NCBI RefSeq assembly: GCF_004210375.1
Contig: NC_134834.1
Coordinates: 16,609,027 to 16,673,026, forward strand
From: Tachypleus tridentatus
Lineage: Eukaryota; Arthropoda; Merostomata; Xiphosura; Limulidae
Length of the DNA stretch: 64,000 nucleotides
Direction: 5' to 3'
A program made the translations under genes and the position numbers. The notes below the pieces were generated by a model. That model had not been told where the DNA came from, did not search any database, and worked only from the letters and a program-made list of their open reading frames with translations. Of the stretch, positions 1 through 11,200 are shown one piece after another; position 1 is the stretch's first letter; each line of letters begins with the position of its first letter.

Positions 1-124
1 TAATCGGTACCTATTCGATTATATAAACTTACGTTGCCATGAGATTCGTGTAACAAATACTACTATATTACGATTGTACTTCGCAATTTTTTTATTTTGT
101 AAGCATGCATTTTTCTTTCAACAT

Positions 125-391
125 GGCCCGGCATGGACACGTGTGTTAAGGCGTTCGACTCGTAATCCGAGGGTCGCGGGTTCGAATTCCGGTCGCACCA
201 AACATGCTCGCCCTTTTAGCCGTGAGGGCGTTTTAATTTACGGTCAATCCCACTATTCGTTATAAAAGAGTAGCCCAAGAGTTGGCGATTGGTGGCGATG
301 ACTAACTGTCTTCCCTCTAGTCTTACATTGCTAAATCTGCTAGCGCAGATAGCCCTCGAGTAGCTTTGCGCGAAATTAAAAAAACAAACAA
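125..391 (+). mobile_element. SINE-A
   Basis: Starts GGCCCGGCATGG, has a B-box-like GGTTCGAATTCC, and ends in an AAACAAAC-type tail. Confidence 0.85.
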
Positions 392-878
392 AACAATCTC
401 TCAACATTTGGACACTACGCATTTAATTCAGCATTTAGACATCTACTTTCATCTTACATTTAAAATTCAAGAACTGGACTAGAATACACATTTAAATACT
501 GAGGTTAACCAAACCTTCATAGAATAATGTTCTAGATCCTCGCTGTTTTCATGATCATTGACCAAGCTTAACCTCATGATCACTAACACTTGATGAACGG
601 CGAAGCCAATCTTTCACCAAATATCTTGACAAACAAAGGGTGCTGTTCCCATTACACAGTACATGTTTTTATGTATAATTCAACTTTGTAAATAACATAA
701 ATGAAAAATATGTTTAAAAAGTAAAATTGAAATAAAACAAAAATATGAACTGATGGCTAATAAACTTTTTTTTGTCAAGATTCAAGACCATTTAATCACA
801 AAATCCAAAGTCTTCAAAGGATCTTCCTCCTTGAACTCTCAACTAATTTCTCGTTGAGTGTTTGTTGTTGTTTTTCAG

Positions 879-1005
879 TACAAGTACTCCCCATTGTAGT
901 CGTTACATGAGTCTTCCATTATGAGCACACGTCAGCTTCTACGATCACTTTTAAGTAATTCAAAGGAACAGAAGTTTATTGGAACTACACTGCAGCACAT
1001 AAAAG
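879..1005 (+). CDS. Candidate 5' exon of GS encoding a mitochondrial presequence
   Basis: The exon is bounded by an acceptor-like run ending in TTTTTCAG (to 878) and a donor AAAAG|GTTTGT (1005/1006). An ATG at 921 opens 28 codons plus one base. Spliced to the acceptor at 5020, that base completes a Val codon, and Val-Ile-Lys leads in frame into the Met at 5029, giving a 397-residue protein. The first 15 residues contain Arg4, Arg8 and Lys15, many Ser and Leu, and no acidic residue, as expected of a matrix-targeting helix. An in-frame TAG at 897 makes 921 the first usable start. Drosophila Gs1 and some vertebrate GS forms are mitochondrial. The CAGTAC at 876 could instead be an arthropod initiator, making this a first exon. 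No transcript evidence is available. Confidence 0.55.
907..924 (+). promoter_or_regulatory. Short upstream ORF overlapping the candidate presequence start
   Basis: ATG at 907 opens five codons and ends at TGA 922-924, which overlaps the ATG at 921 as ATGA. Such an overlap could reduce translation of the long form or feed it by re-initiation. This matters only if the 879-1005 exon is transcribed. Confidence 0.35.
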
Positions 1006-1037
1006 GTTTGTGACCAAATGGGATTGTTGTGTTCCAG

Positions 1038-1496
1038 CAGGGGCGTAGATCCTGGGGGAATGGGGGATATACATTCCCCTTTATTTTAGGTGAGGGGTAT
1101 GGTGCATGCAATTATCCCCCCTACAGTTTGGTCTGTTGAATTGTTTTATTGCATCACAGGCCTACAAATTGTGTGTTTGTTCTTGTGATTCTCGTGTTCT
1201 TATCAATCGAATTACATAATTAGGCCTAGATGTAGGCTTTTTCAGTAGCCGAAATGTACATCTTTAATATAGGCGTGCTTCTAAGCTTTTCGACCTAAGC
1301 GATAGTTCGTAAGTATCAGTCAGAACGCCTAAGTATACATGCAAGCATCGTGGCAACAAGATTACTCTGTGACTGCATGTTTACAGCTTTCAGGTTCACG
1401 TAATCAGATTACCAATTTGCAAATTGAACAGTTCACATAGGTGGTTGCAAAAATTATCCCCCCCCCCCCATCGGGTGTAAAAAATCTACACCACTG
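1038..1496 (+). mobile_element. hAT-like nonautonomous inverted-repeat element, copy 1
   Basis: Ends CAGGGGCGTAGAT and ATCTACACCACTG are inverted. It matches the copies at 4399 and 39066 over its length. No coding region. Flanking 8-mers do not match, so its edges may have changed. It begins 32 bases after the candidate donor at 1005. Confidence 0.75.
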
Positions 1497-2560
1497 GACT
1501 GAAAATGGTAAGAATATAAATATTAATTTCGAAACGCAAACAAAGTATTTGATTGAATATAAAGATGTTGAATATTAAATGTAAATTAAAAAAAAAATGG
1601 GAGATAGACCTACTGAGCTGGTGAAGGGTTTTAAAATAGTTTTACTGAGATCCACTCGTGCTATCAATTATTTTATTGTTCGATGCTTGAAAGCAAATAT
1701 TACAAGTAACTTAAATAAGTGCCAGTTTTGTGATCACAAAATTTTCGAACTTCAGTAGGAAAAACGCACGTGGCTCTTTTATCACAAGCAGAACTATTTT
1801 GTTTTTAATTTAAAATTTGTGATAAATCGAGTGACGACCATGTTGGTGTTGTACCAGTATCTCATTTCCTAGGTTTTGTGGTTGATTAGAACTTTAACTT
1901 GTGAATGTCAACCGTCCGTTAGAGATTTGTACCTTCTGTTCTTTATCAAAATTACATTATGAAACTTCGAGGGTGGGATACGGCCCAAATGAACTTCCAT
2001 CCGAGTTTGCATTATAATTTGTTTTCCTGTTTTATAATGGCGACAAGTTAAGATTAATACACCAAAATCACACAGAGCTATTTAAACGTGAAATATGAAG
2101 TAACATTTCCTTGCGGTTCTCTTAACACTCCAGGCCTAGAAATAAATAAATAGTGGTGAACTCACTCGCTGATGCGCGAAGATCTTTTCATCGCTTGACT
2201 TTCGACTATAAATGACGTCACAATACATTCAGCTCGTGAGCACGTGTAACATCTAGAAAGATTGATACACATTTATGGCAGTGTTTATCACCATAAAATG
2301 ACAGAAAAAAAAATCAATGCCTTCATTTTAAGGCTCTATTTCCTCACTTAAATGAAGTAATAAATATTAGCTGTATCGTGAAAGAGTTAAAAGGATATTT
2401 TTATCATATAAAATACGATCAAAAAATTAAAACCAAAACCTATTTCACTACCCAATGCTAATTAAGTAAGTGATAATTAGAAGTATCCCAAAGTAGTTCT
2501 ATCTATTTAGGTCCTAGTTCCGGAATCTTCATTTTTCTCCCGTCAGCTTCTGCGCTTAAA

Positions 2561-2834
2561 GGCCTGGCATGGCCGAGCGCGTAAGGCGTGCGACTCGTAA
2601 TTCGCGGGTTCGCGCCCGCGTCGCGCTAAACATGCTCGCCCTCCCAGCCGTGGGGGCGTTATAATGTGACGATCAATCCCACTATTCGTTGGTAAAAGAG
2701 TAGCCCAAGAGTTGGCGGTGGGTGGTGATGACTAGCTGCCTTCCTTCTAGTCTTACACTGCTAAATTAGGGACGGCTAGCACAGATAGCCCTCGAGTAGC
2801 TTTGTGCGAAATTCAAAAAACAAACAAAAACAAT
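2561..2834 (+). mobile_element. SINE-A, in a GS intron
   Basis: Full length with head GGCCTGGCATGG and an AACAAACAAA tail. The B box region reads GGTTCGCGCCC, diverged. Confidence 0.87.
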
Positions 2835-3604
2835 CTGCGCTTAAACTTTAGTTAAGGGTTAAACGTTAATCTTAATATAGTAAATGATTTTATTTTTTTT
2901 CTCACCAGGATTTATATACGATAAGATACAGTTCCATCAAGAGCTAAACCCTATATGGTAAACCGTCTGCTGACCAGAAAAGAATAACCCAATTCATATT
3001 GCTCTTTTGAACTTAAAGGTGATTGATTATCCGCGTTTTAGGGACATCTAGTGGACGAAACGTTCATTCCAGATGTTTAATAAAACAGCACATTTTGCAA
3101 TCTACATCAGTTTTTGGTAGATATTTCCGAAATCCATGTTTAAATGACCCTTGCACAGAAAAAAAACACATTACAAAATAAAACACATGTTTTTATAAGA
3201 TGTGAGTAATTTCTTGTACTTCTGTGAGCGCCAGAGAAATGGCAGAAGTTGTCTTTTTTACTCACACATTTCGAAAAATAACTGTTTTATAAAAACAGCT
3301 CATAACCAAACATTTTTACGTGTGCGTTTTCGTGTTCTTTCTGAACAATCTTATAGTACGCACTGTTTAGGCCTATGTATCGTCTATACCTTGGTTTTGA
3401 AAGATCAGAAACTTCAATCATTATTAAACTCTAATTCAAACATTCAATCATCCTGTCTGTGTTTTTATTAAAGTTTCAACACGAATTTTTATTTTTAATG
3501 TTAAATATTTTGTTGAGGTCTGAAACGTGGGTCCCGTATATCATGTGATAGATACGCCTCCTCTTGTGCAGTAATAAATACGAGGGAAATGTGTATTGGC
3601 GAGT

Positions 3605-3763
3605 TATTTAAGCTACGCCAGAAGTCGACTCGCGTTCGCTCTCTGGGGATAATTCATTTGGAAAGTAATTTTCGTATAATTTTGAGTTGGGTTAACCAAG
3701 AAAGGAAAATTTCTTGACCGTGATTATCCCTCACACTTATTTGTTCTCGGTTTATTTCGGTAG
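3605..3763 (+). promoter_or_regulatory. Candidate internal GS promoter and noncoding first exon
   Basis: A TATA-like TATTTAAG lies at 3605-3612. The following 120-150 bases are locally CpG-containing, have no ATG, and end at a perfect donor TAG|GTAAGT (3763/3764). Spliced to the acceptor at 5020 this would give a short 5' leader for the cytosolic start at 5029 while skipping the 879-1005 exon. A start site near 3635 is expected from TATA spacing, but no strong initiator is seen there. A TCATTT initiator-like site at 3653 is about 50 bases from the box. The call rests on sequence pattern only. Confidence 0.4.
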
Positions 3764-4398
3764 GTAAGTCGTAGGTTTTGTTAAATACATAACCATTTTT
3801 TGTTGTTTGTTTAAAGCACTGACTCGTGAGTTTGTTTAAAGTTAATAAAATTAATAAGTTTTGTAAGAATCTGTTCATATTCTGGATACATCCATCAAAA
3901 TTATACAGTCACGAGTTATAAGTTAGATATTCGCGGGTGATTCAAAATTATTTCGGGGATTAGTTACTCTGTGATAATTAAATTACTTAGAACTTAGAAA
4001 TTTCTTAACAATAACTCGGTGTGAAAGTGAGGTGGGTCTTATGAATTATGACACGGGTTCGTTTTTATGGAAGGAACAAAATTTATCTCTCTTTCAGTTG
4101 ACCTTTCATATTTACTTTTAGAAATTGTCTAGAACTAATCGGTGCGCACGATGACCGATAACATTTTGTAACACAGAATTATAAACGTTACTAGTCAAAA
4201 ACAGTGTTATTTCAGGTTTTGGTAAATAGAAAATAATTACAAATCATTTCAAATTTTTCAATTGTTAAAATGCTGTTTGGTTATTTTTAAAACTTTGACG
4301 ATTATTACCAAATAAAATTAGGAATACTTTTTTGAAATAAACTTCTCTGATTTAAATACAATGTTATGTTTTCTTACCCGTATGTGTACTGGACAAAC

Positions 4399-4866
4399 CA
4401 GGGGCGTAGATCCTGGGGAGGATGGAGGATATACATCCCCCCCCCTTCATTTTAGGTGGGGTATGGTGCATACAGTCATCCCCCCCCCCCTACAGTTTGG
4501 TCTGTTGAATTGTTTTATTGCATCACAGGCCTACAAATTGTGTGTTTGTTCTTGTGATTCCCGTGTTCTTACCAATCGAATTACATAATTAGGCCTGCCT
4601 AGATGTAGGATTTTTCAGTAGCCGAAATGTACATCTTTAATATTGGCGTGCTTCTAAGCTTTTCGATCTAAGCGATAGTTCAAAAGTATCAGTCAGTAGG
4701 CCTAAGTTTGCATGCAAGTATCGTGGTAACAAGATTACTCTGTGACTGCATGTTTAGAGCTTTCAGGTTCGCGTAATCGGAGATTACCAATTTGCAAATT
4801 GAAAAGTCCACATAAGTGGTTGCAAAAATCATCCCCCCCATCCGGTGTAAAAAATCTACGCCCCTG
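4399..4866 (+). mobile_element. hAT-like nonautonomous inverted-repeat element, copy 2
   Basis: Inverted ends CAGGGGCGTAGATCC and ATCTACGCCCCTG, with a perfect 8-bp target duplication GGACAAAC at 4391-4398 and 4867-4874. Length 468 bp, no transposase. It sits in the GS intron before the exon at 5021. Confidence 0.85.
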
Positions 4867-5020
4867 GGACAAACCCTTAAAGTCTTGTCTGTAAAAATAT
4901 CATATGTCAGTTTAACTGAGAGGTTCTTTAGTTTTGTCATACAAAACATTCGAATGCGTCAGTTAAAATTCATTGGTTATTTCATCGGATGCTGCGTATG
5001 TTTTTCCTCCTGAACAGCAG

Positions 5021-5203
5021 TTATCAAGATGGTGTTTAATTTAACTCACCCAACAAGCAGCAATAAGCAAACGTTGATGAAGTACCTGAGTTTACCACAG
5101 CCAGACACCAAAGTGCAGTGTATGTACGTATGGATTGATGGAACTGGAGAAGCTCTCAGGGCTAAGACTAAAACAGTTAACTTTATACCCAAGCATCCTG
5201 ACG
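5021..5203 (+). CDS. GS: GS exon with the cytosolic start (residues 1-58)
   Basis: The acceptor ends in AACAGCAG at 5020 and the donor is ACG|GTAAGT at 5203/5204. Eight bases precede the ATG at 5029 and are in frame with the upstream candidate exon. It encodes the beta-Grasp start of GS, including WIDGTGE. The preceding 4 kb intron holds two hAT-like elements and a SINE-A. Confidence 0.95.
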
Positions 5204-8200
5204 GTAAGTTGTAAAACTACAAACTATTATTAGCACAGACGGCGGAACATATTTGAGTTGTTTTGTTTGAATTACGCGCAAAGCTACACCAGGGTTATCT
5301 GCGCTAGCCATCTATAATTTAGCAGTGTTAGACAAAAGGGAAGGCAGCTAGTCATCACCACCCACCGCCAACTCTTGGACTACTATTTTACCAACGAATC
5401 GTGGGATTGACCGTCACATTATAGCGCCCTCACTGCTAGGGCGATCATGTTTGGTGCGACGGGGATTCGAACCTGCGACCTTCAGATTACGAGTCTCTAA
5501 CTTAGCAGTGTAAGACTAGAGGGAAAGCAGCTAGTCATCACCACTCACCACCAACTCTTGGTTGGGCTACTCTTTTTACCAACTAATGGTGACATTGGCT
5601 GTCACATTATAACGACCCCATGGCTGAAAGGGCGAGCATGTTTGGTGTGATGGGGATTCGAACCCGCGACCCTGGGATTACGAGTCCAGTGCCTTAACCA
5701 CCTGGCCATGCCGGGCCTATTTAAAAAGTACTTTTGACTAAAAACTGACCAGAACAAATGAGAACGTTTCTTAAATTATGTATCATAAATTAAAGTCACA
5801 GATAGCCAGAGTAAACGCGTGTAATCGATACTGTAAACGGGGTCAAACCCTGACATCTCAGAAACGTTAATTCGGTATTTAGTTTGGGAAAAGACGTATA
5901 CACTTCAAGGACAGTGTTGACATCAATATACAACAAACACAGAAATGTATAAGTATCAGATAAAAGACATATGTAAATATATTATTGACGAAACAACAAT
6001 TATGTGACCTTCCTTTACGTCCTGTCTCAAAACGTAACACGGTTATTAAATCTCGTTCTTTGTTGCACCTAACGGTAAAACTTGTGATTTTCTCTAAGCT
6101 TTTCAGTGTACAACTGTTGAACTAGCAGGGAAGGATTGAAAGTGCTTCTTTCGTAGGACTTGTTTGTTTTTGAATTTCGCGCAAAACTACTCGAGGGCTA
6201 TCTGCGCTAGCCGTCCCTAATTTAACAGTGTCAGACTAGAGGGAAGGCAGATAGTCATCACCGCCCACCGCCAACTCTTGGACTACTCTTTTTACCAACG
6301 AATAGTGGGATTGATCGTCCCATTTATAATGATCCCACGGCTGAAAGGGCGAGCATGTTTTGGTGCGACCGGGAGTCGAACCGGTGACCCTCAGATTACG
6401 AGTCGAACGCTTTAACCAACCTTGCCATGCCGGGCATCTTTCGTAGGAAGTCGCAACGTTTACACTTACTTTGTTTGTTTTTGAATTTCGCGCAAAGCTA
6501 CACGAGAGCTGAGGGTCGCGGATTCGAATCCTCGTCGCACCAAACATGCTCGCCTTTTCAGACGGTCAGTCGTCGGTAAAAGAGTATCCCAAGAGTTGGC
6601 GGTGGGTGGTGATGATTAGCTGCCTTCCCTTTAGTCTTACACTGCTAAATTAGGGACGGCTAGCGCAGATAGCCCTCGTGTAGCTTTGCGCGAAATTCAA
6701 GAACAAGAAACGAACAAACAAACTTTGACAAATTAGAAACCCCTTTCAGACATTCTGCGTAATGAAGTAATAAAGCAAAAAAAATAAAATAAGACAACAA
6801 TAATGTTGCTTCGATTTATGCTTTCACGGTTGGGCAGGTCCTCAAATCTCAACTCTGGCCGCTGTCTTCGTCAAGTGATTGCCAAACTAAAATTTAAATG
6901 AGTTGTGACCTACCTACGTAAGTAAAGTTCCCTCGTCCAGTTCTGCGCAAAACCCAACAAAAACGAACAGATTGTACGCAGCTTCCTCTTACGTAGCTCT
7001 GCGAGAAATTCTGAAACGAATAAAAAAACACTTTCAATTTTTTTTGGTCACAAAAAAAATTCTGTAACCCTACTCGATATTTTTTTTCATGTTTGAAGGA
7101 TGTCATAAAAAAAGTACAAGAAACACACGAGTCAAGTGTTAAACAATACATGAAAACAGTCCTATAACCCGAGCACTTTCAAAATGGACCTTTCCAAAGC
7201 ACTCGGATTTATCATTCTGTACTAATACTTCTTGTGTCTTTTTGACATGATGAATGAAAATGAATTTTCTGGAGTTGTTTTGAACCTTACTTTGCACAAA
7301 CATCATTCGTGATAAGTTACCATTTGGGTTGTTTTTATAAATAATACTCTTGCACGAAACTGTAATAAACGTGATTTTTTTCTCGTCAAATTTTTATCGC
7401 GCAATCTTTATATAAATTAAAATTTTCTCCTTGTGACGTTGGACTAATTTAACATAAAATTACTTCATTGTCCATCGATGATCCACAGAACTACCTATCT
7501 GGAACTTTGATGGATCTAGTACCTATCAAGCCGAGGGCTCAAATTCGGACATTTACCTTTATCCAGTGGCTATCTACAGGGACCCGTTTCGAGGCGGTAG
7601 GAACAAGCTCGTGCTCTGTGAGACCTACAAGTACAATCACAAACCCACCGAGTCCAACAAGAGGAAAGCTTGTGTAGAGGCCATGGATAAAGCAAAGGAC
7701 CAGCGACCCTGGTTTGGTATCGAGCAAGAATATACCATCCTTGATTCTGACAATCACCCATATGGGTGGCCTAAAAATGGATTTCCTGGACCTCAAGGTA
7801 CTTACCTTTTAAGCTACGGTTTTAAATGCCACAAGTTAGCGAAGCGCTGAAACGAATAGGCCCAGCAATAGTGGTAAACCTCTCACTAGACTGAGTTTCT
7901 CATTATAAGATCGAATTCCTTTCTTTTAGAGTTTTTGTCTTTTAGTTTCAGTCTGTTCAGATGTTATGCAGAAGATTAGTGGTTTCAAGCTGGTAACTGG
8001 ACGTTTCTTACTGATTGTAGTCACAATGTTTTGTTGAAATAATTATGTTTGAAGCGAAGATTTTTATATATAAAAAAAAATTCGGGTGTTTAATAAAGAT
8101 TACTTAGAATTATTTACTAAGTATATGACAAAAAGTGGCACAAAAGCGATATTATTATAAGCTGTATTTTAATGTTCTAATTTACTAGCTAGAGGGAGCT

Positions 8201-11200
8201 GCTATTCGTAAGGATGACTTTAATATCGAATAGGCCTAGAACACCTGGAAAATTTTAGTGGATTAGATTTCAGATTTTCTAGTAAATTCGAGGTTATGTT
8301 ATAAATATGAGGTTAACGAAGCGTCGAGAAGTTAATTGAGAAGATAAAGCATTGTTTTCTAGCCGGAAGAGTAAATCATTCGTTATTAAGTATTTGGATC
8401 TGTGTTAGCTATCGTACAAATCGGTTTATTTTACACAAGTAAGTTTTTTTTACATTAGTGTGGTGTAGTTAGCAATCTTTTTTTTAAGGTAGCTCACAAA
8501 AAGTTACAATAGTGTACAAGTATTCGAGCTTGTAGAAATTTCAAAGAAGAATAGATTTGTTATTGTTTTTGTAGATTGGAGTTTAAGTTATTTTCACCTA
8601 AATAATAATAATAATAAAAAGAAATTAACAAACGAAAAAAATGTTATTGTATAACAAAGATAAAGTCGTTGCTTGGCAAAGTTACTGAATACCACGTACA
8701 TTTACGTGTTTCTCTTTTCGTTTTTTTCAGTGCTACCAGTGGCGGCGCCACTGAGTTTTACTTATTGTTAAAGCGCAATTTCGTTGCTGTGACGTAGCCA
8801 GATTTTGCACTTGGCGAAATAAAAAAACTTTAAGGGGACCAATATATTAAAAAGCTGAAACTGATCAACATTTTAAATAAACTGGTCATAAAAAACACCC
8901 CAAATTAAATCAAAAGTAATAGTTCTTATAGAAGTTTTATTTTTTATTAAATGAAACAAAACGAGTTTATATATATATAAAAAAGCAGAAATATGACATA
9001 TGATTAGTGTGCCTAGCTTGTTCAGGGGGACTGCCCCGGTGACATTTCTATTTCTCAATACTTGGAGGTTTTCTGACATTTTTTTTTTTTGTTTGCATCT
9101 GCTGATTAACAGGTCCTTACTACTGTGGTGTGGGCTCCAACAAAGTCTACGGAAGAGATGTGGTTGAAGCTCACTACAGGTCATGTCTTTACGCTGGAAT
9201 CACTATTGGAGGTTCCAATGCGGAAGTTATGCCAGCCCAGGTATAAAATTTTTCGATAAATATCTCTACTTATTTTAAAACATCTATAAAGTGAGGTAAA
9301 CACGGTCATCTGTATTTAAAAAAAATATATTTATTACACATTTTAGGCTTGTGGATTTCTAATTTTTCGCCATCTGTCGGTGTTTAAACCTTAACGTTAA
9401 TATTATATTAATATAATATTCATATTATACGGCATGTTTAAATCGCGCTTCAAATAATGTTTCGTCTTTCATCGTTCAGCCCAACTGACGAGCACTGGGA
9501 GAGGGTTGGAGGCGGGTTGAAAGTTTGTGTGTGTGTGCGGCAAAGTATATTTGATGGAGTTAAGTTAATTGTGCATGGCCAGATGGGTTAAGGCGTTCGA
9601 CTCGTAATCCGAGGGTGCGGGTTCGAATCCCGGTCGCACCAAACATGCTCGCCCTTTCAGCCGTGGGGGGCGTTATAATGTGACGGTCAATCCCACTATT
9701 CGTTGGTAAAAGAGTAGCCTAAGAGTTGGCGGTGGTTGGTGATGACTAGCTGTCTTCCCTCCAGTCTTACACTGCTAAATTAGGGACGGCTAGCGCAGAT
9801 AGCCCTTGTGTAGCTTTGCGCGAAATTCAAAAGCAAAAAGGTGACTCGTTGGTTTCCTGTAACGTATTTGTAAAGAACAAACCTTTGTTTAACATTCTTT
9901 GTTATTCTTAGGCTTAGTTTCATAGTTTTTGTAACCATTCAAAAGAATAAAAAACAAATATTAAACATCGTCTTTCAGCGAAATTAACATCCGTTAGGGT
10001 AAAAACACAAAGTGGAAAAGGGAAGAGCTTTATTTCCGCGTTGCATAAGTGCGAGCTTACTTGTAATCGTCGCTATTATGAAAAATTACTTCAATGAAAT
10101 TACATAAAAAAAATCATTAAATTATCTCAGTGTAAATGCTTCTGTTTACTTCTAACTTTTCAAACATAATTTGCCCAACTTTCATTTTCTTTGGCCTGGC
10201 ATGATTTGATAATTAGAGAACTTGATCAGGGGATCAGAACCTATTTCCGAACACGCTCGCCCTTTCAACCTTGAGGGCTTTATAACTTGATGGTGAGTTT
10301 CGCTGTTTACTGGTAAACAGTGTCGCAAGAGTCGGCAGCTGTGGTATGTTGACGAGCTATGTTTCTTCATCTTCCCCTTGTTTATAATCTCAAAATTAGG
10401 ACCGCTAGAGCAGACAGTACCCGACTATCTTTGTAAGTCGTTCAAAAAACAAACAATATTCAATTTGGTTTACAGTTTGTTTGTTTTTTCTGTTACGCGA
10501 GAAGTGAAATTGACAACAGAAATTGGGACGTTGAAGTCCAATGCATCCACTGATCGGCTTATCCTCTCCACTGTAGATTGCAGTTTCGCCTATCCATGGC
10601 TCATCAGCACAGCTTGAGTCAGTGAAACAAATAAAAGACCAAATAAAAAACGTTAGGCTTTTTACAAAAGTGATGTGTATATAATATCTATGGGGTTTTC
10701 AGTTCTTTTTACTTCACCATTTACTAACCTAAGTTAATTTAGGTATGTTTGTTTGTTTTTCGAAATTCGCGTGAAGCTACACGAGGGCTATCTGTCCCTA
10801 ATTTTGCAGTATAAGATTAAAGGGAAGGCAGCTAGTCATCACCACCCATCGCCAATTCTTGAGCTACTCTTTTACAAATGAATAGTAGGATTGACTGTCA
10901 CATTATAACGTCCCTACGGCTGAAAGGGCGAGCATGTTTAGCGCGACGGGGATGCGAATCCGCGACCCTCTGGTTACGTCTCAAATGCCTTAACTACATG
11001 GCCATGCCGGGCCAACTTAGGTATGTGAATAATTCTGTGACATTTTTTGAATTTACTATTCAGCATTATACAACTCTGTATAAAATACATAATTTAGGTT
11101 TAAAAACCAATAACAGGAATGTTCTATTCGAAATAATTGCCATTTATTTATTAATTTTTACCACAATAACCATTTGTTTATTATACTATAATAACTATTT

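Noticed and set aside
3654-3878. 74-codon minus-strand frame overlapping the candidate internal promoter
   Set aside because: No recognisable domain; it lies opposite the ATG-free plus-strand exon and looks incidental.
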